NCBI GenBank assembly: GCA_036346225.1
Contig: JARFIW010000999.1
Span: 3,021,001 to 3,085,000 of the forward strand
DNA from: Platerodrilus igneus
Taxonomy: Eukaryota; Arthropoda; Insecta; Coleoptera; Lycidae
Length of the DNA: 64,000 nucleotides
Reading direction: 5' to 3'
Shown piece after piece: positions 1 through 11,500 of this stretch. Each line of letters begins with the position of its first letter. Within the stretch, counting starts at the first letter, position 1. The position numbers were made by a program, and so were the translations under genes. A model generated the notes under the pieces. It worked only from the letters and a program-made list of their open reading frames with translations, was not told the origin of the DNA and did not search any database.

Positions 1-699
1 TAGGTGTTATTTTAATTTTGCTTTAATTGTGTTTACGACATTCATTGTGATATAATAAAAGGACGAAACACATTTAGATAGTTATTTCTGATAATCTGCT
101 TTGAATACAACTAACATAAGGTTGGAATATGTATTGCCAAAAGAATTTTGGCTTAATCTTTTCTAAGAATGTGTTAGGAATATAACTTAAGTTATTTTGA
201 GTGTTTTACTTTTATCACAAATACACACCATTGAGTTACACCCTGATACAAGATACTTGAGTTTCGGTTTTGACATTAATATATTTAAACTATTAAATAC
301 TTACATTTTCTGTTACTATTATTGCTCATACCATTTTTACTATAAGAATTAATTTCTATTTTTATTTTGTGAAGGATTAAAAGCATATTGCATAATTATA
401 TTGTTGTTCCATTCTGAGATGATAGTGCATAAGAATAACAAGAATGTGCAATGATTAGGCATAACGTTGTTGAATATTACTTCACTAACATTATTTCTTG
501 CTGAGAGTATCATGAAGGATGGGTATCTACTTACATTAAGGTTATTCATATAGTAATTGTACTAGCAGTATTTCATTGCTGACTGTCAAAGAAACAATAT
601 AAACACACTTAAAGTGTGGCGGGGTTAGGTTTCTGTAATAATTAGAAGAGATTATGTTATCTTTTAATAGATGCATTAATATTATTCCGAGCTTCAGGT
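1..699. other. AT-rich non-coding stretch
   Basis: No gene recognised. The short minus-strand open frame at 349-549 has no family signature. The stretch is probably intronic or 3' to the visible COG8 exons. Confidence 0.4.
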
Positions 700-2345
700 A
701 CGAGATAATCCAATGGGTGCATGAGTGGAAGTAGTGTTGAGGCGAAAATAATATTGAGGATTCAACTTAGGTTAGTAGTCGAAATGTTTGACTAATAAGA
801 CAAAATAATCGCACGGGTGCATGAGCAGAAAGTATTGAGACCTAAATACTGCTGAGGCGAAAATAGTGTTGAGGTTTCAACTTAGATTAGTGGTCGAAAT
901 GTTTTACTATTAAGACAAAATAATCGAACAAGTGCATGAGCGAACATATGGTCTTGAAGCATAAATAGTGCTGAGGCAAAAACGGTGTTGTGGTTTTAAC
1001 TTAGGCTAGTGGTCAAAATGTTTGACTAATAAGACAAAATAATCTGTTGGGTGCATGGGCATAAATAGTGCCGAGGCGAAAATAGGGTTGAGGATTCAAT
1101 TTAGGTTAGTAGTCGAAATGTTTTACTACTAAGACAAATAACCGAACGATTGAATGAGCGGACAGAGTGTGTAGGCATAAATAGCGCTGAGGCGAAAATA
1201 GTGATGCGGTTTCAACTTAGGTTATTAACCGAAATGTTTTAATACTAAGACAAAATAATCGAACGGGTGCATGAGCAAACATAGTCTTGAGGCATAAATA
1301 GTGCTGAGGCGAAAATAGTGTTGAGGTTTGAACTAGGTTAGTAGTCGAAATGTTTTACTACTAAGACAAAGTAATCGAATGACTGCATGAGCAGAAATAG
1401 TGTCGAGGCATAAATAGTGCTGAGACGAAAATAGGATTGAGGATTCAATTTAGGTTAGTAGTCGAAATGTTTTACTACTAAGACGAATAACCGAATGGTT
1501 GCATAAGCGAACATAGTGTCTAGGCATAAATAGTACTGAGGCGAAAATAATGTTGAGGTTTCAACCTAGGTTAGTAGTCGAAATGTTTTACTACTAAGAC
1601 AAAGTAACCGAATGAGTGCATTAGCGGAAATAGTGTTGAGGCATAAATAGTGCTGAGGCAAAAATAGGGTTAAAGATTCAATTTAGGTTAGTAGTCGAAA
1701 CGTTTTACTACTAAGACAAATAACCGAACGGTTGCATGAGCAGACATAGTGTGTAGGCATAAATAGTGCTGAGGCGAAAATAGTGTTGAGGTTTAAACTT
1801 AAGTTAGTAGTGGAAATGTTTTAATACTAAGACATAATCGAACGGGTGCATGAGCAGAAATAGTGTTGAGGTATGAATAGTGCTGAGGCGAAAACAGTGT
1901 TGAGGTTTCAACTTAGGTTAATAGTTGAAATGTTTTATTACTAAGACAAAATAATTGAACGGGTGTAAGAGCGGAAATAGTGTAGACGTATAAACCTTGC
2001 TGAAGCGAAAATAGTGTTAAGGTTTCAACTTAGGTTACTAATCGAAATGTTTTACTACTAAGACAAAATAATCGAATGGGCGCATGAGCGGAAATAGTGT
2101 TGAAGCATAAATAGTGCTGTGGCGAAAATAGTGTTGGAGTTTCAACTTAGGTTAGTCGCGAAATGTTTTACTACTAAGACAAAATAATTGAACCAGTGCA
2201 TGATCGAGTAGTGTTAAGGCATAGATAGTGCCAAGGCGAAAATAGTATTGAGATATCTACTTAGTTTAGTAGTCGTAACGGTTTACTACTAAAATGTTCG
2301 ATTTGGTACATGTGTGAAAATACTGTTGTGATTTCAGTATGAGTT
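700..2345. repeat. Satellite array, unit about 117 bp, about 14 copies
   Basis: The phrase GTCGAAATGTTTTACTACTA recurs with small changes near 781, 893, 1013, 1112, 1231, 1343, 1462, 1578, 1694, 1813, 1929, 2042, 2159 and 2271, a spacing of about 112-120 bp. Inside each unit three 17-bp subunits of the type AAATAGTGTTGAGGC(A/G)T follow one another. A stem TTAGTAGT / ACTACTAA with an 11-nt loop lies in the conserved part; it is perfect in several central copies and imperfect at the left edge. Copies decay at both ends. No coding potential is seen. Confidence 0.9.
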
Positions 2346-3384
2346 ACTAAACGGAACATTTTACTATTATTTTTTTACAAATTATGCTATGCCAATGACC
2401 TGTTTGAAAACTTACAATCTGTGTTTAAGGGTTATGGATGTTCTATGAAACAATCCTTGAGAGCCTTCGTTCTTGTGGCATGCATTGATACTTAAATTAG
2501 AATTTCATACTGCAAGGAATATGTTATTGTTCTGTCTCAAACAGTGTCAAAAGCTCTTCCGACTGTCAAAGATTACATAAGGCGAGGTTATTGTTCTAAT
2601 AGTATCATGAGCGTTTTGAATATTCATCCGCGATCTACGGTCGCATGACATTTCAGTAAGAAGTAGTTCCAGATTTTGGAATTTTATTAAACCAAATTAC
2701 TGAAAAACCCGCAAATTTTTCATTAGTATTTGAAAATGTACGTGTTTTTGTAAGGTTTTTAATAATTTTTAAATATTTTTGACACGTAATGTAAACTGGT
2801 TCTGGACATATTATTTGGGGCTTTTAATGACACTTTATGTAAGAAAGATAAATCCGATGGATGGAATGCAATAAACCATTTCGCTTGTTCTCTAGGAATT
2901 TTGTTAGCAAACAAGAAATTGTTTTATGTAAGAGATGTTTGGTGGCCCAATGTGAAAAAGGTGACAATGGTAGCGATTTCTCTTTAATTAATTTGTATGT
3001 ACTTATTTAAAACATATATAATTCAAAACAGGAAAAATTGACAACTCAAAGAACACTGGAACTAGGGATGGAAGGAATTATAAATTAAACAAAGTCGGCC
3101 ATATTATATTGGACATTCTGGGAAAAATTCAGCTGTAGTACATGGTTTGGGAGTCAAAAAAACAACCGAAGAGATATTGGAAGATACTGTTCAACAACCT
3201 AGGTGATTTAAATTCTTATAATCTTCAGACATGTAATAACATCTCCAATTTAACACATCGAAATTGATAAATATTGCCGACAGTAAAATTTCTTTAATGA
3301 CCAAGTACTATCGACAAGGTACGGTATTTACTGAAATGAAATTTCTTAATTTTCATTAATAACTTTCATTTTAGCCTGTTGTGC
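2346..3384. other. AT-rich non-coding stretch
   Basis: No open frame, RNA gene or repeat was recognised in this stretch. Confidence 0.4.
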
Positions 3385-3565
3385 TTCACGCGTCGCTATA
3401 CTATTGCGCAATTGTTTAATATAACATATAATTACGCGGCAAATTACACGCCATTTTGTATCAAATACCGAACATTTTTAAAGGTGATGCAAGGGTTAAA
3501 TTTCCATGCACAATGTAAATAAAAACATACTCACTTAAATCACACCTTGCAGCCACATTCCATTT
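3385..3565 (-). mobile_element. Fragment of LTR family S (copy S0)
   Basis: This piece aligns by eye with the reverse complement of the solo LTR at 38948-39505: shared blocks include TTGCGCAAT, AATTACG(C/T)GGCAAATT, GTATCAAATACC and TACTCACTTAAA. It carries the family's splice-donor-like GTGAGTATG on the minus strand at about 3526-3534. The palindromic end seen in the ended copies is missing, so the fragment is truncated. Confidence 0.6.
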
Positions 3566-5381
3566 AAATTTTTAAGTAAATGAACAAAAACTGGCATGAT
3601 TGGAAAAAGCGCCCTCTAACATATTTAGAAAACATTAGAAAAATCAATTTAGTAGTTTTTCTTGATTTGAAGCATTAATCAGAATCAATCTTTTATTCAG
3701 GTTCGTTTAGAATCAATCCATAACAATCTTAAGGCCATGGGCAATACACAGCACTTTTATTGGCTCCCAACATCAGGCCTCTTCAATCCACAGCATTTTT
3801 ATTGAAGTCCAGTGCCAGTTAACATCAATCCATGGCAATATATACACACATTTCAACTACCATATGACCATAGGATCAAATAAATCTATCTATCTAAATG
3901 GAGATAGTTACTACATAAATGCATTTAAAGGTTCAAACTACCTTTTGATGTGCAGAATGACCACATAAATTGCATTCCACTGGCTTTTCTATAACGTCCT
4001 GCTTTATATTAATAGCAGCTCGTGAATTGTAAGTTAAAAAACAGTGATAGCTATAATTTGAATATATACATAAATGTAATTTCTTGAATTGGTTCAAATA
4101 AATTATATTTGTAGACTAGAAAAAGTATGTTAAGCTCCGTCGATAAACATGGACAGATCTAGAGAAGATTCAAAAGGGATCGATTCTCAAACAATCTTTA
4201 TTAGATAAGTATAACAACAAAAGTATATTTTAAGTTAAGAAGCTGTTATACTGTTGGAGGATGCTCTATCAGCAACTATTCGCATAACCTGTAAATCAGT
4301 TAAAGCACACAATTATGATATCTACTAAAAAGACATTATACATAAAAACGTTACTATCATATATTTGTAATTAAACAAAATTCTGTAAAGAAACAAGAAA
4401 CAACATAGTTTCATAAACCTTAAGACAAGATTATAAAACATATAAAGCATTCAGATTCTAATTGTTCGAGAAGTCAAACAGCTGATGAGAGATCCTCGCT
4501 GGAGTTTTATCAACTATCATTTAAAGTAGAGCAAAATGCCCATTCCTCAAAGTTTGATTCTATTATCCAGAAAATTGTTTGCTTAAATAATTAAACTAGA
4601 TCGCAAATCTGTTATGTTATTATAAACCTTAATTTAGAAACTACTAAAGTCAACTCTTCCACATTGCTAATAATTGAATAAACGTTTCCATTTTACTATT
4701 AATCTTCTTGAATTTCACATTAATATGGCTGTGATGCCAAATGCAAACTTCTTCAACGTTGCTAATAATTTTCTAAGAAGTGTCGCTTTGTGATTCTTGT
4801 AATAACACTTCATGTGATATTACTTTATGCAAAACTAGTAATTATTCGAGAAGGATGTAGGTCATTCCTCGATTAATTTTTATCCCAGTAATGCAATACA
4901 TACATCTCATGCTTTCTTTGATACTGTTTTAATTTTGTTTGCCAAAATTAGTACTTCTCCAGGCTGTTAGTTGCCCGGTCATGGTTAGACTGTTTTAGTA
5001 GCGTCAGTTACTTCCATTTACAAACTTGTAAATCCGGAAGTCTATACCAGTAGAGAAACAACCAAAAAGTGAATTTAAATTACCCAATATATCATTGTTT
5101 TTTATGACGTTTTCAAACGACAATTTAACGCATTATTGCTAATGTAAAATTCCACGCACCATGTGTTTTTAGATTTTTAACGTATATTTTACAGGGCTGT
5201 ATGCCAAATTATTTTTAATTTAAATTATTAAAATTAACCTTTAATCTTAACAAAATTAAAAGAAACTTCCTGTTCTGGCAGGGATGTAATCATTACATCT
5301 GATAAGAATGGGAACGAAATATTTTGCTTTCAATTTTAATAACAATAATTAGCATCCAACGACTGTATAAACAATACTTAC
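3566..5381. other. COG8 intron 4 / AT-rich sequence
   Basis: This lies downstream of the last visible COG8 exon on the minus strand. I looked for the expected next COG8 segment (a Tyr-Phe-Gly-Leu-Ser-Phe type motif) and did not find it, so the remaining exons are probably left of the window. Nothing else was recognised. Confidence 0.4.
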
Positions 5382-5548
5382 TTTATCTCTAATCCATGAA
5401 AAAAATATAACATTGTGATTCAATGTAGTGCTTCTTAATGATAGGAAACCGTGTTCATCATCATCACTAAAAATTGCTTTATACTGAGTTATTACGTTAA
5501 ATAAATTCACTCTTGTGATCTCAATTATCTTATTTAATCGCTGATTCA
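5382..5548 (-). CDS. Cog8: COG8 exon 4
   Basis: The acceptor is TTTAG|TG and the donor AAA|GTAAGT. It encodes VNQRLNKIIEITRV... to FFSWIRDK. This is the last COG8 exon visible in the window. Confidence 0.85.
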
Positions 5549-8500
5549 CTAAAACTTACACAGTAACAAATATAAAAATAAAATGTAGTACTTACCATTC
5601 GATTCGTTTATTGAACTTAAAGAACGCTGTAACCATACATCTCTAGCTTGCAAATATTTAAGACGCAGTTCAGTTTCTGAAAAAACTTCCATACGTCGCA
5701 AATAACTAACAATTTGTAAACACTTAGGTAGTTGAAGATCTTGTCTAAGTTGTGATAACAAATTGTGTAGCATCGTCAACCAAGATGTGTTAACTTCTTG
5801 CAATATTGCCTATAAAGAAATATTTTTACTTAATTATTGGAGTTAGGAATTTTAATTTTATTGTTTTAGTAATAAATAATTTGTCCTCATCATTATTAGG
5901 TCTTCATTCCTGAAACTGGTTAGACGCGTACCCTCATTATTTCCTATTCTGAACTAACCTACAGATTTCCCTGAAATTTGCACATCTGCATCTATCACTA
6001 TCTACGTGCAAAGGTCTGATCTTGGTCTACCTCTACCTCTCTTTTCCTACATCTGCTTGTAGTATATCCCGTACAATTCCCCCAAAAATGCGTTATAACG
6101 TATCCTACCCTTCTATTTCTCCATATTTTTTTTCCACAGATATCTTTCTTCCTCTACTATTTCTACAACCTATTTGTCATTAACTTTGTCTGTCCATGCT
6201 ATCATGCTTATACATATGAAGCACAACATTCCAAAAGGCTTCTATCTCTTTGCCTGCTTTTCCTACTGTCCTTATTTCATAGATGTACTGTGCTATGCTC
6301 CACACATATGCTTTGACCAATATTCTTCTTGTTTGTTGTTTTTGAATATATCCGTTGTTCTTTCTTGTTAGATGCAGTTCAGTCACATTCTATTGTTTTA
6401 CAGTTATATACCCTATTTTCCCGATATTCAGTGGTATGCGAAGGGGGGCGGCTCCGTGGTATAGTTGGTATTTGTGTGACTTGCTACGTTAATCGAGGCA
6501 GCCACGTTGGGCGCCAAATTTATGCTACGTTGGCTCGTAGCCGTGTGTAACACAAAGAAAATCAAAGAACTGACCGGGCTCAATCGGAGATTAGGGGGGG
6601 GGTAGAAAGCAGACCAACATATAATGTACGCGGCTGTAAGGAATTAGTAACAATACCTGCAATAAAAAAAAATTAGAATAGCAAACCTGCAATAAAAAAA
6701 ATTAGTCCTGCAAACCTGAAATAAAGAAAAAGCATAGCATGCTGATCAAGCATAGATTGTTCAGTACTTTGTAGAATGTAAAAAAAACTGTTTGGATAAT
6801 CTATATAATATAACAACGGTAAAAGCAATACAAAAAATTTTTAGTACAAAGTGAGGTAATATTGGGGAGTGGCAGAAACGTTTCCTCACACACCAATTAA
6901 ACATAAATCAGACAAAATGTTAACAAAAGATAATAGGTAAGACACAATTGATATGAGTAATCCAGTAGTATTGATTTTTTTTCTTTTTTTTTTTGTTTCT
7001 TAATAGCAGGCAATTCGATTGTAAAAGGTATCAGAACGACAAAGATATGGCAAAACAAACGGATAGATATTTAAAGTAATAACAAGTAGGAAATAGTTCA
7101 ACTTACAAAAAGGTCCTTCAGTAACGCTTCCTTGCAATTGAAGTGTGGGATTCACGATGTCCGGCACTAACGAAGCACTTCACCCTTGACTGTGAGGGCG
7201 TTGATGGAACTTATCACACGTTACCCTAATCACACCTACGTATTTCACTGGTGTTAGCAGCAGACATTATCACGCGACGGAACTATGTAGCATTGATAAA
7301 TTTCTTGTTAATTCTATTTCCTGAGACAATAATTTCGAAATATTTTGTGGCACTAGTTTAATTTCAACTGGGACCAAATGTATATTATTTTCATAAACAT
7401 CCAAAAAGCAGTGAGAAACTTCAACCAATACCTTTGTAAACCGGTAATCTGTTATATTTCGCAAATAACGAAATTTGCGCAAGCAATGATCTATTTTAGA
7501 TTCTTTGGGGTTAGATAATTCAGAAACTACAGTATCAACTGTATTTGGATAATCCAAAGTATGCACTACTCTGATAAAAAGGGACCGCGAAACTAGATCG
7601 CACACACAGTTTAAATATCAAAAGACGAAGCACCAACAAAAAAACCCAAAATGAGTAAAGCACGTGTATCACTAAACTAAGTCCGTCAAATGTTCCGTAA
7701 AACACGCGTGCAGGTCGAGTTTAACAAGTTCTACCACTTTTATTTCCAACAGAAACTCAACAAAAAAAACAATTAGTAAGGCACGCGTAAGCAATAAAAC
7801 CGTCCGTCAAATGTCCTTAAAACACACGTGCCTCGACCAAACACGTTCGCCTATAAACCATACTTCTTCAATCGGAATTAGCACTCCACTTTCTACAGTT
7901 AATATACAACTTTTATTTCACAAGAAAAACAACTAAAATCGTGCCGTGCTTGTTCATGAACAATTCGAAAATTGATACCGCATTAATTCTCACTATTGTC
8001 AAAGCAAAAAGAAACAGTATTTTCAACGTAATTAATATATAGGAACCAAGAACAAACTACAACTGCTCATCTATTTATATCAACTCGTTGCTATTACAAC
8101 CTCTTATCGTCTATTATCTAGACTTGTATATCCACATAAGCAACAAAATTTATACGAACGGCAAGACAAGAACGATGCAATCCACTCATTATAATACGAC
8201 GCATTCGCCAACGAGTTAATAAATATAAAATATAGAAATAGTAATTGCAGAAAGGTATCTACGAATTGGGGAAAAGCGTAAAATGTTAAGCTATAAAAAT
8301 GCACGTTACAGACTACTATGCCCAAGGTCCCGGTTTCAAATCCTGACACGGTCCGCTTGAATGGAGGCTGCGTGTATGTGCTATCACGCACGTTAAAAAT
8401 CCATACCTTGCTTGCAACAGCAAGGGTTCGGCAAAATTCAAAATTTCTAGGTACAAAAAAACTCGCTTCCTGGCCATTGTAGTACCTTCAAGTGGAGCAT

Positions 8501-11500
8501 TGGAAAATCAAATGTAGGTCAGCTGAAGGTGGGCAAGCAGCCAAGTTCACCCAGCACTTGAACATTTGTCCTATTAATAGTTGTTTCAATATATCATTTT
8601 GCACAATCAACGTTATTTGAAAATATTTCACAACACACACCTGTAGTTGTTTATAATAATCATCAGATTTAAGTGCACTTATTTTTTCGTCTTTAGATTT
8701 TCCGACTTGAAACTAGTTGGACGCGTACCTCCACTTATTTGTTCTGAGGTAGCCTACAGTTCCTTGAAATTCCCACAACAGCCTATATACATTACATGTG
8801 AATAGTCCAATGCTTGACCCGAAGGTACTACATTGGCCAGGAAATGAGTTTTTTTACCTGGAAAATTTGGAATTTTGCCGAACTCTTGCTGTTCCAAGCG
8901 TGGCAGCACTCACACAAGGGACCTCCATTTTACCTCTCATCCGAACGAGGGTGTATTTCTGTGAAAAATGCTCGCCTAACATTTTTCAAGCGGACCATGT
9001 CTAGATACAAACCCGAGACCTTGGGCGTACTAGTCACACACATACCACTATGCCACCAACAGCCTATATACAGCTGGGTTCCCCTTCTATTGTTTTTTAA
9101 TTATATGCCCTATTTCACCGAGATTCAGTGCTATGTGAAAGGCGTTAAGAAGCCTGTGGCTGCCAAGGTATCCAACACTTAGACATTTGCCGAATGAATA
9201 GTTTTCCAGTGAATACTTTCGTGCAATTGAGAATATTGCAAGACCCATACCTGTAGTTGTTTATAGTAATCATCATGTTTAAGTACAGTTATTTTTTTCA
9301 TCATTAGTTTTTCCATCTTGGGACTGGTTGGATGCGTACCTCCATTGATTTCTCTTCTGAGCTAGCCTACACATTTCCTTGAAACTCCTACAGCCTACAT
9401 CTTTCACTATCTGTGTGCAGTAGTCTAGCCTAGGTCTATCTTTACTTCTCTTTTTCCTATCCCCTATTTCTAGTACCTCTTTGTTCTTAACTTTATTCAT
9501 AATATCTTCATTATACGTCTATAGTACCACATTTCAAAGGCTTCTACCTTTTTCTTGTCCGCTTTTCCTACCATCTAGGCTTCACAGCCGTACATTGCTG
9601 TGCTTCACACATATGTTTTAAGCAATCCTTTCCTTGTTTCTATATTTGTTGTCTTTGAACACAGTAGTTGCTTTTTCTTATTAAATGGAGCACATCCTTG
9701 TGCTAAACTTTGTTTTATATCTTTTGTGCTTTTCCCATCTTGCGTTATTTGGCTTCCTAGGTAGCAGAAATCCTTAACCTTGTAAGTTCTCGTTACCTAT
9801 TTGTATTCTTGTTTGTAATATCATTAAGAGCAGCTTCTAACTCTTCTTTGCTAGATGCTAATATCACTATATCAACTGCAAATCTAAGCAAAGTAATCTT
9901 TTGTCCCTGCATTGTAATTCCAAATGTCCTCCTGCATTTGACAGTATTCATTGCCTCTTCTATGAACAAGTTAAAAATTAATGGGGAAAAAGCATATCCC
10001 TGTCTCACCACTTTCCTAATATTTACTTCTCTACATTCCTGCTCTAATTCTATTACTGCTGTTTGTTCTTTGTATAAGATATGTACTATCCGTCTATCCC
10101 TAAAACTCATTCCAATCTTTTTGAGTATTTCAAACATATTTTTCCATTTTACATTCTCGAATACTTTTTCCAGATCTACAAACCCTATATATACACTTTC
10201 CCCCTTTTGTTTTGTTTTCTCCATTATCACCCACAGAGCTAAAATAGCCTTCTGTGTTCTCCTGTTTCAGCTAATCCCAAATTGATCTTCTCCCAGTATT
10301 TCTTCAGCTCGCTTTTCCATTAGTCTTTGTACAATTCTAGTTAATATTTTTGAAACATGTGCAGTCAAACTTATTGTTCGAAAATTTTCACATCCATCCG
10401 TGCCTAGTTACTATGATCTTACGTTTGAAATCTTTGGGTCTCGCCTTTCTCATACATATAGCTTACAAGTCAGAAGAGATGTTCTGTTACTGCTTGTCCA
10501 GAGGCTTTTAGAGTTTCTGGCATATTAATGCTAATTCAAACTCATCTCTAAGTATAGGATATCCCAGGTCGTCATTTTCAATGTCTGATTCGTGTTCTAA
10601 TGCGGTTAGTTCATATCCTGAATATAAATTCCCTATATATTCCTACCATCTAGCTACTTTCTCTACATTTTCTATAATGACGTGTCCTCATGCGTCCCTT
10701 ATATTTTTACTATATGGTTTAATATCCCTAAAATTCATTCTAATTAATTTGTATGCTTCGTCTGTCTTTCCTATTTCCATCTTAGTTTGTACCTCTTTGC
10801 ACTTTTCATCAATCCATTGTTCTTTAGCTTTCCTGCATTTGCGAATAATTTCCCATTTTATGGCTTTGTATCTATGTTTTCCTGTTTCATTTGATCTATT
10901 TTTGTATTATCGTCTTTCTTCTATTAAATTCAGGATATCCTTTGTTATCTATGGTTTCTTGTTTTCTTTTTGTGTATACCCCAGAATGTCTCTGGCCGCC
11001 ATGTCTAAGCTGAATTTAATGTTATTCCATTCTGTTTCTACTTCCTTAGTATCAAAAATTTTCCCGATATCATTCAGCAATTCATTTGACTTTTGTTCAA
11101 ATCTCCCGTAAACGCGGTACATGCGACACAAATGACAGTTGGTAACGATATTACAAAATGTGGAGATTAACGCGCCAATTGTCAATGACGTCACACAATA
11201 TGCAAATTATTGCAACACATTTTCCAATTTCTAAATTATATTATAAAAACCCCCACGGGGTACTCACGTGAATAGGTAAAGCTTCCTTCAGAATTACTTC
11301 ATGATGGTCACTCGTGGCTTCCTTCAGGATTATTTCATGATTTATTTATTTATTTATACAAATTAATTACTTACAGGTACTACCCAAATAGTAATAATAT
11401 ACATGAAGAAATGAGCAACTTAGTTAACACTTTACAAAATGGATAAAGATGTCTTCAAATATTTACACGTGACATTGAAAATATCGATATTGGATGGTAT

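Larger units (their letters stand above)
6482..8310 (-). mobile_element. Long LTR remnant (about 1.8 kb) with primer-binding site
   Basis: The insert runs from TGCTACG to CGTTACA between GACT target duplications. On the minus strand it reads as a TGTAACG...CGTAGCA LTR (8310-6523), a 6-nt spacer, and a primer-binding site TGGCGCCCAACGTGG (6516-6502), followed by 20 nt that again end in AACGTAGCA. This looks like a 5' LTR plus primer site joined to the last bases of a 3' LTR, with the whole internal region lost. The primer site matches the 3' end known for tRNA-Lys(CUU). A degenerate tandem duplication (about 7636-7726 and 7758-7847) lies in the LTR. Confidence 0.65.
6446..8522 (+). mobile_element. 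tRNA-derived SINE (copy 1), split by an LTR insertion
   Basis: The head GGCGGCTCCGTGGTATAG at 6446 and the body from GACTACTATGCCCAAGG (8311) to the tail near 8517 together form one SINE. The break carries a 4-bp target duplication GACT (6478-6481 and 8311-8314). RTE tail sequence resumes directly on both sides. Confidence 0.8.

Noticed and set aside
700..2345. CRISPR-like array
   Set aside because: The whole unit of about 117 bp repeats, with no unique spacers, in a eukaryotic context; it is a satellite.
5349..5380. Continuation of COG8 exon 4 into the open frame SIVYTVVGC
   Set aside because: A strong donor AAA|GTAAGT precedes it and the residues no longer match COG8.
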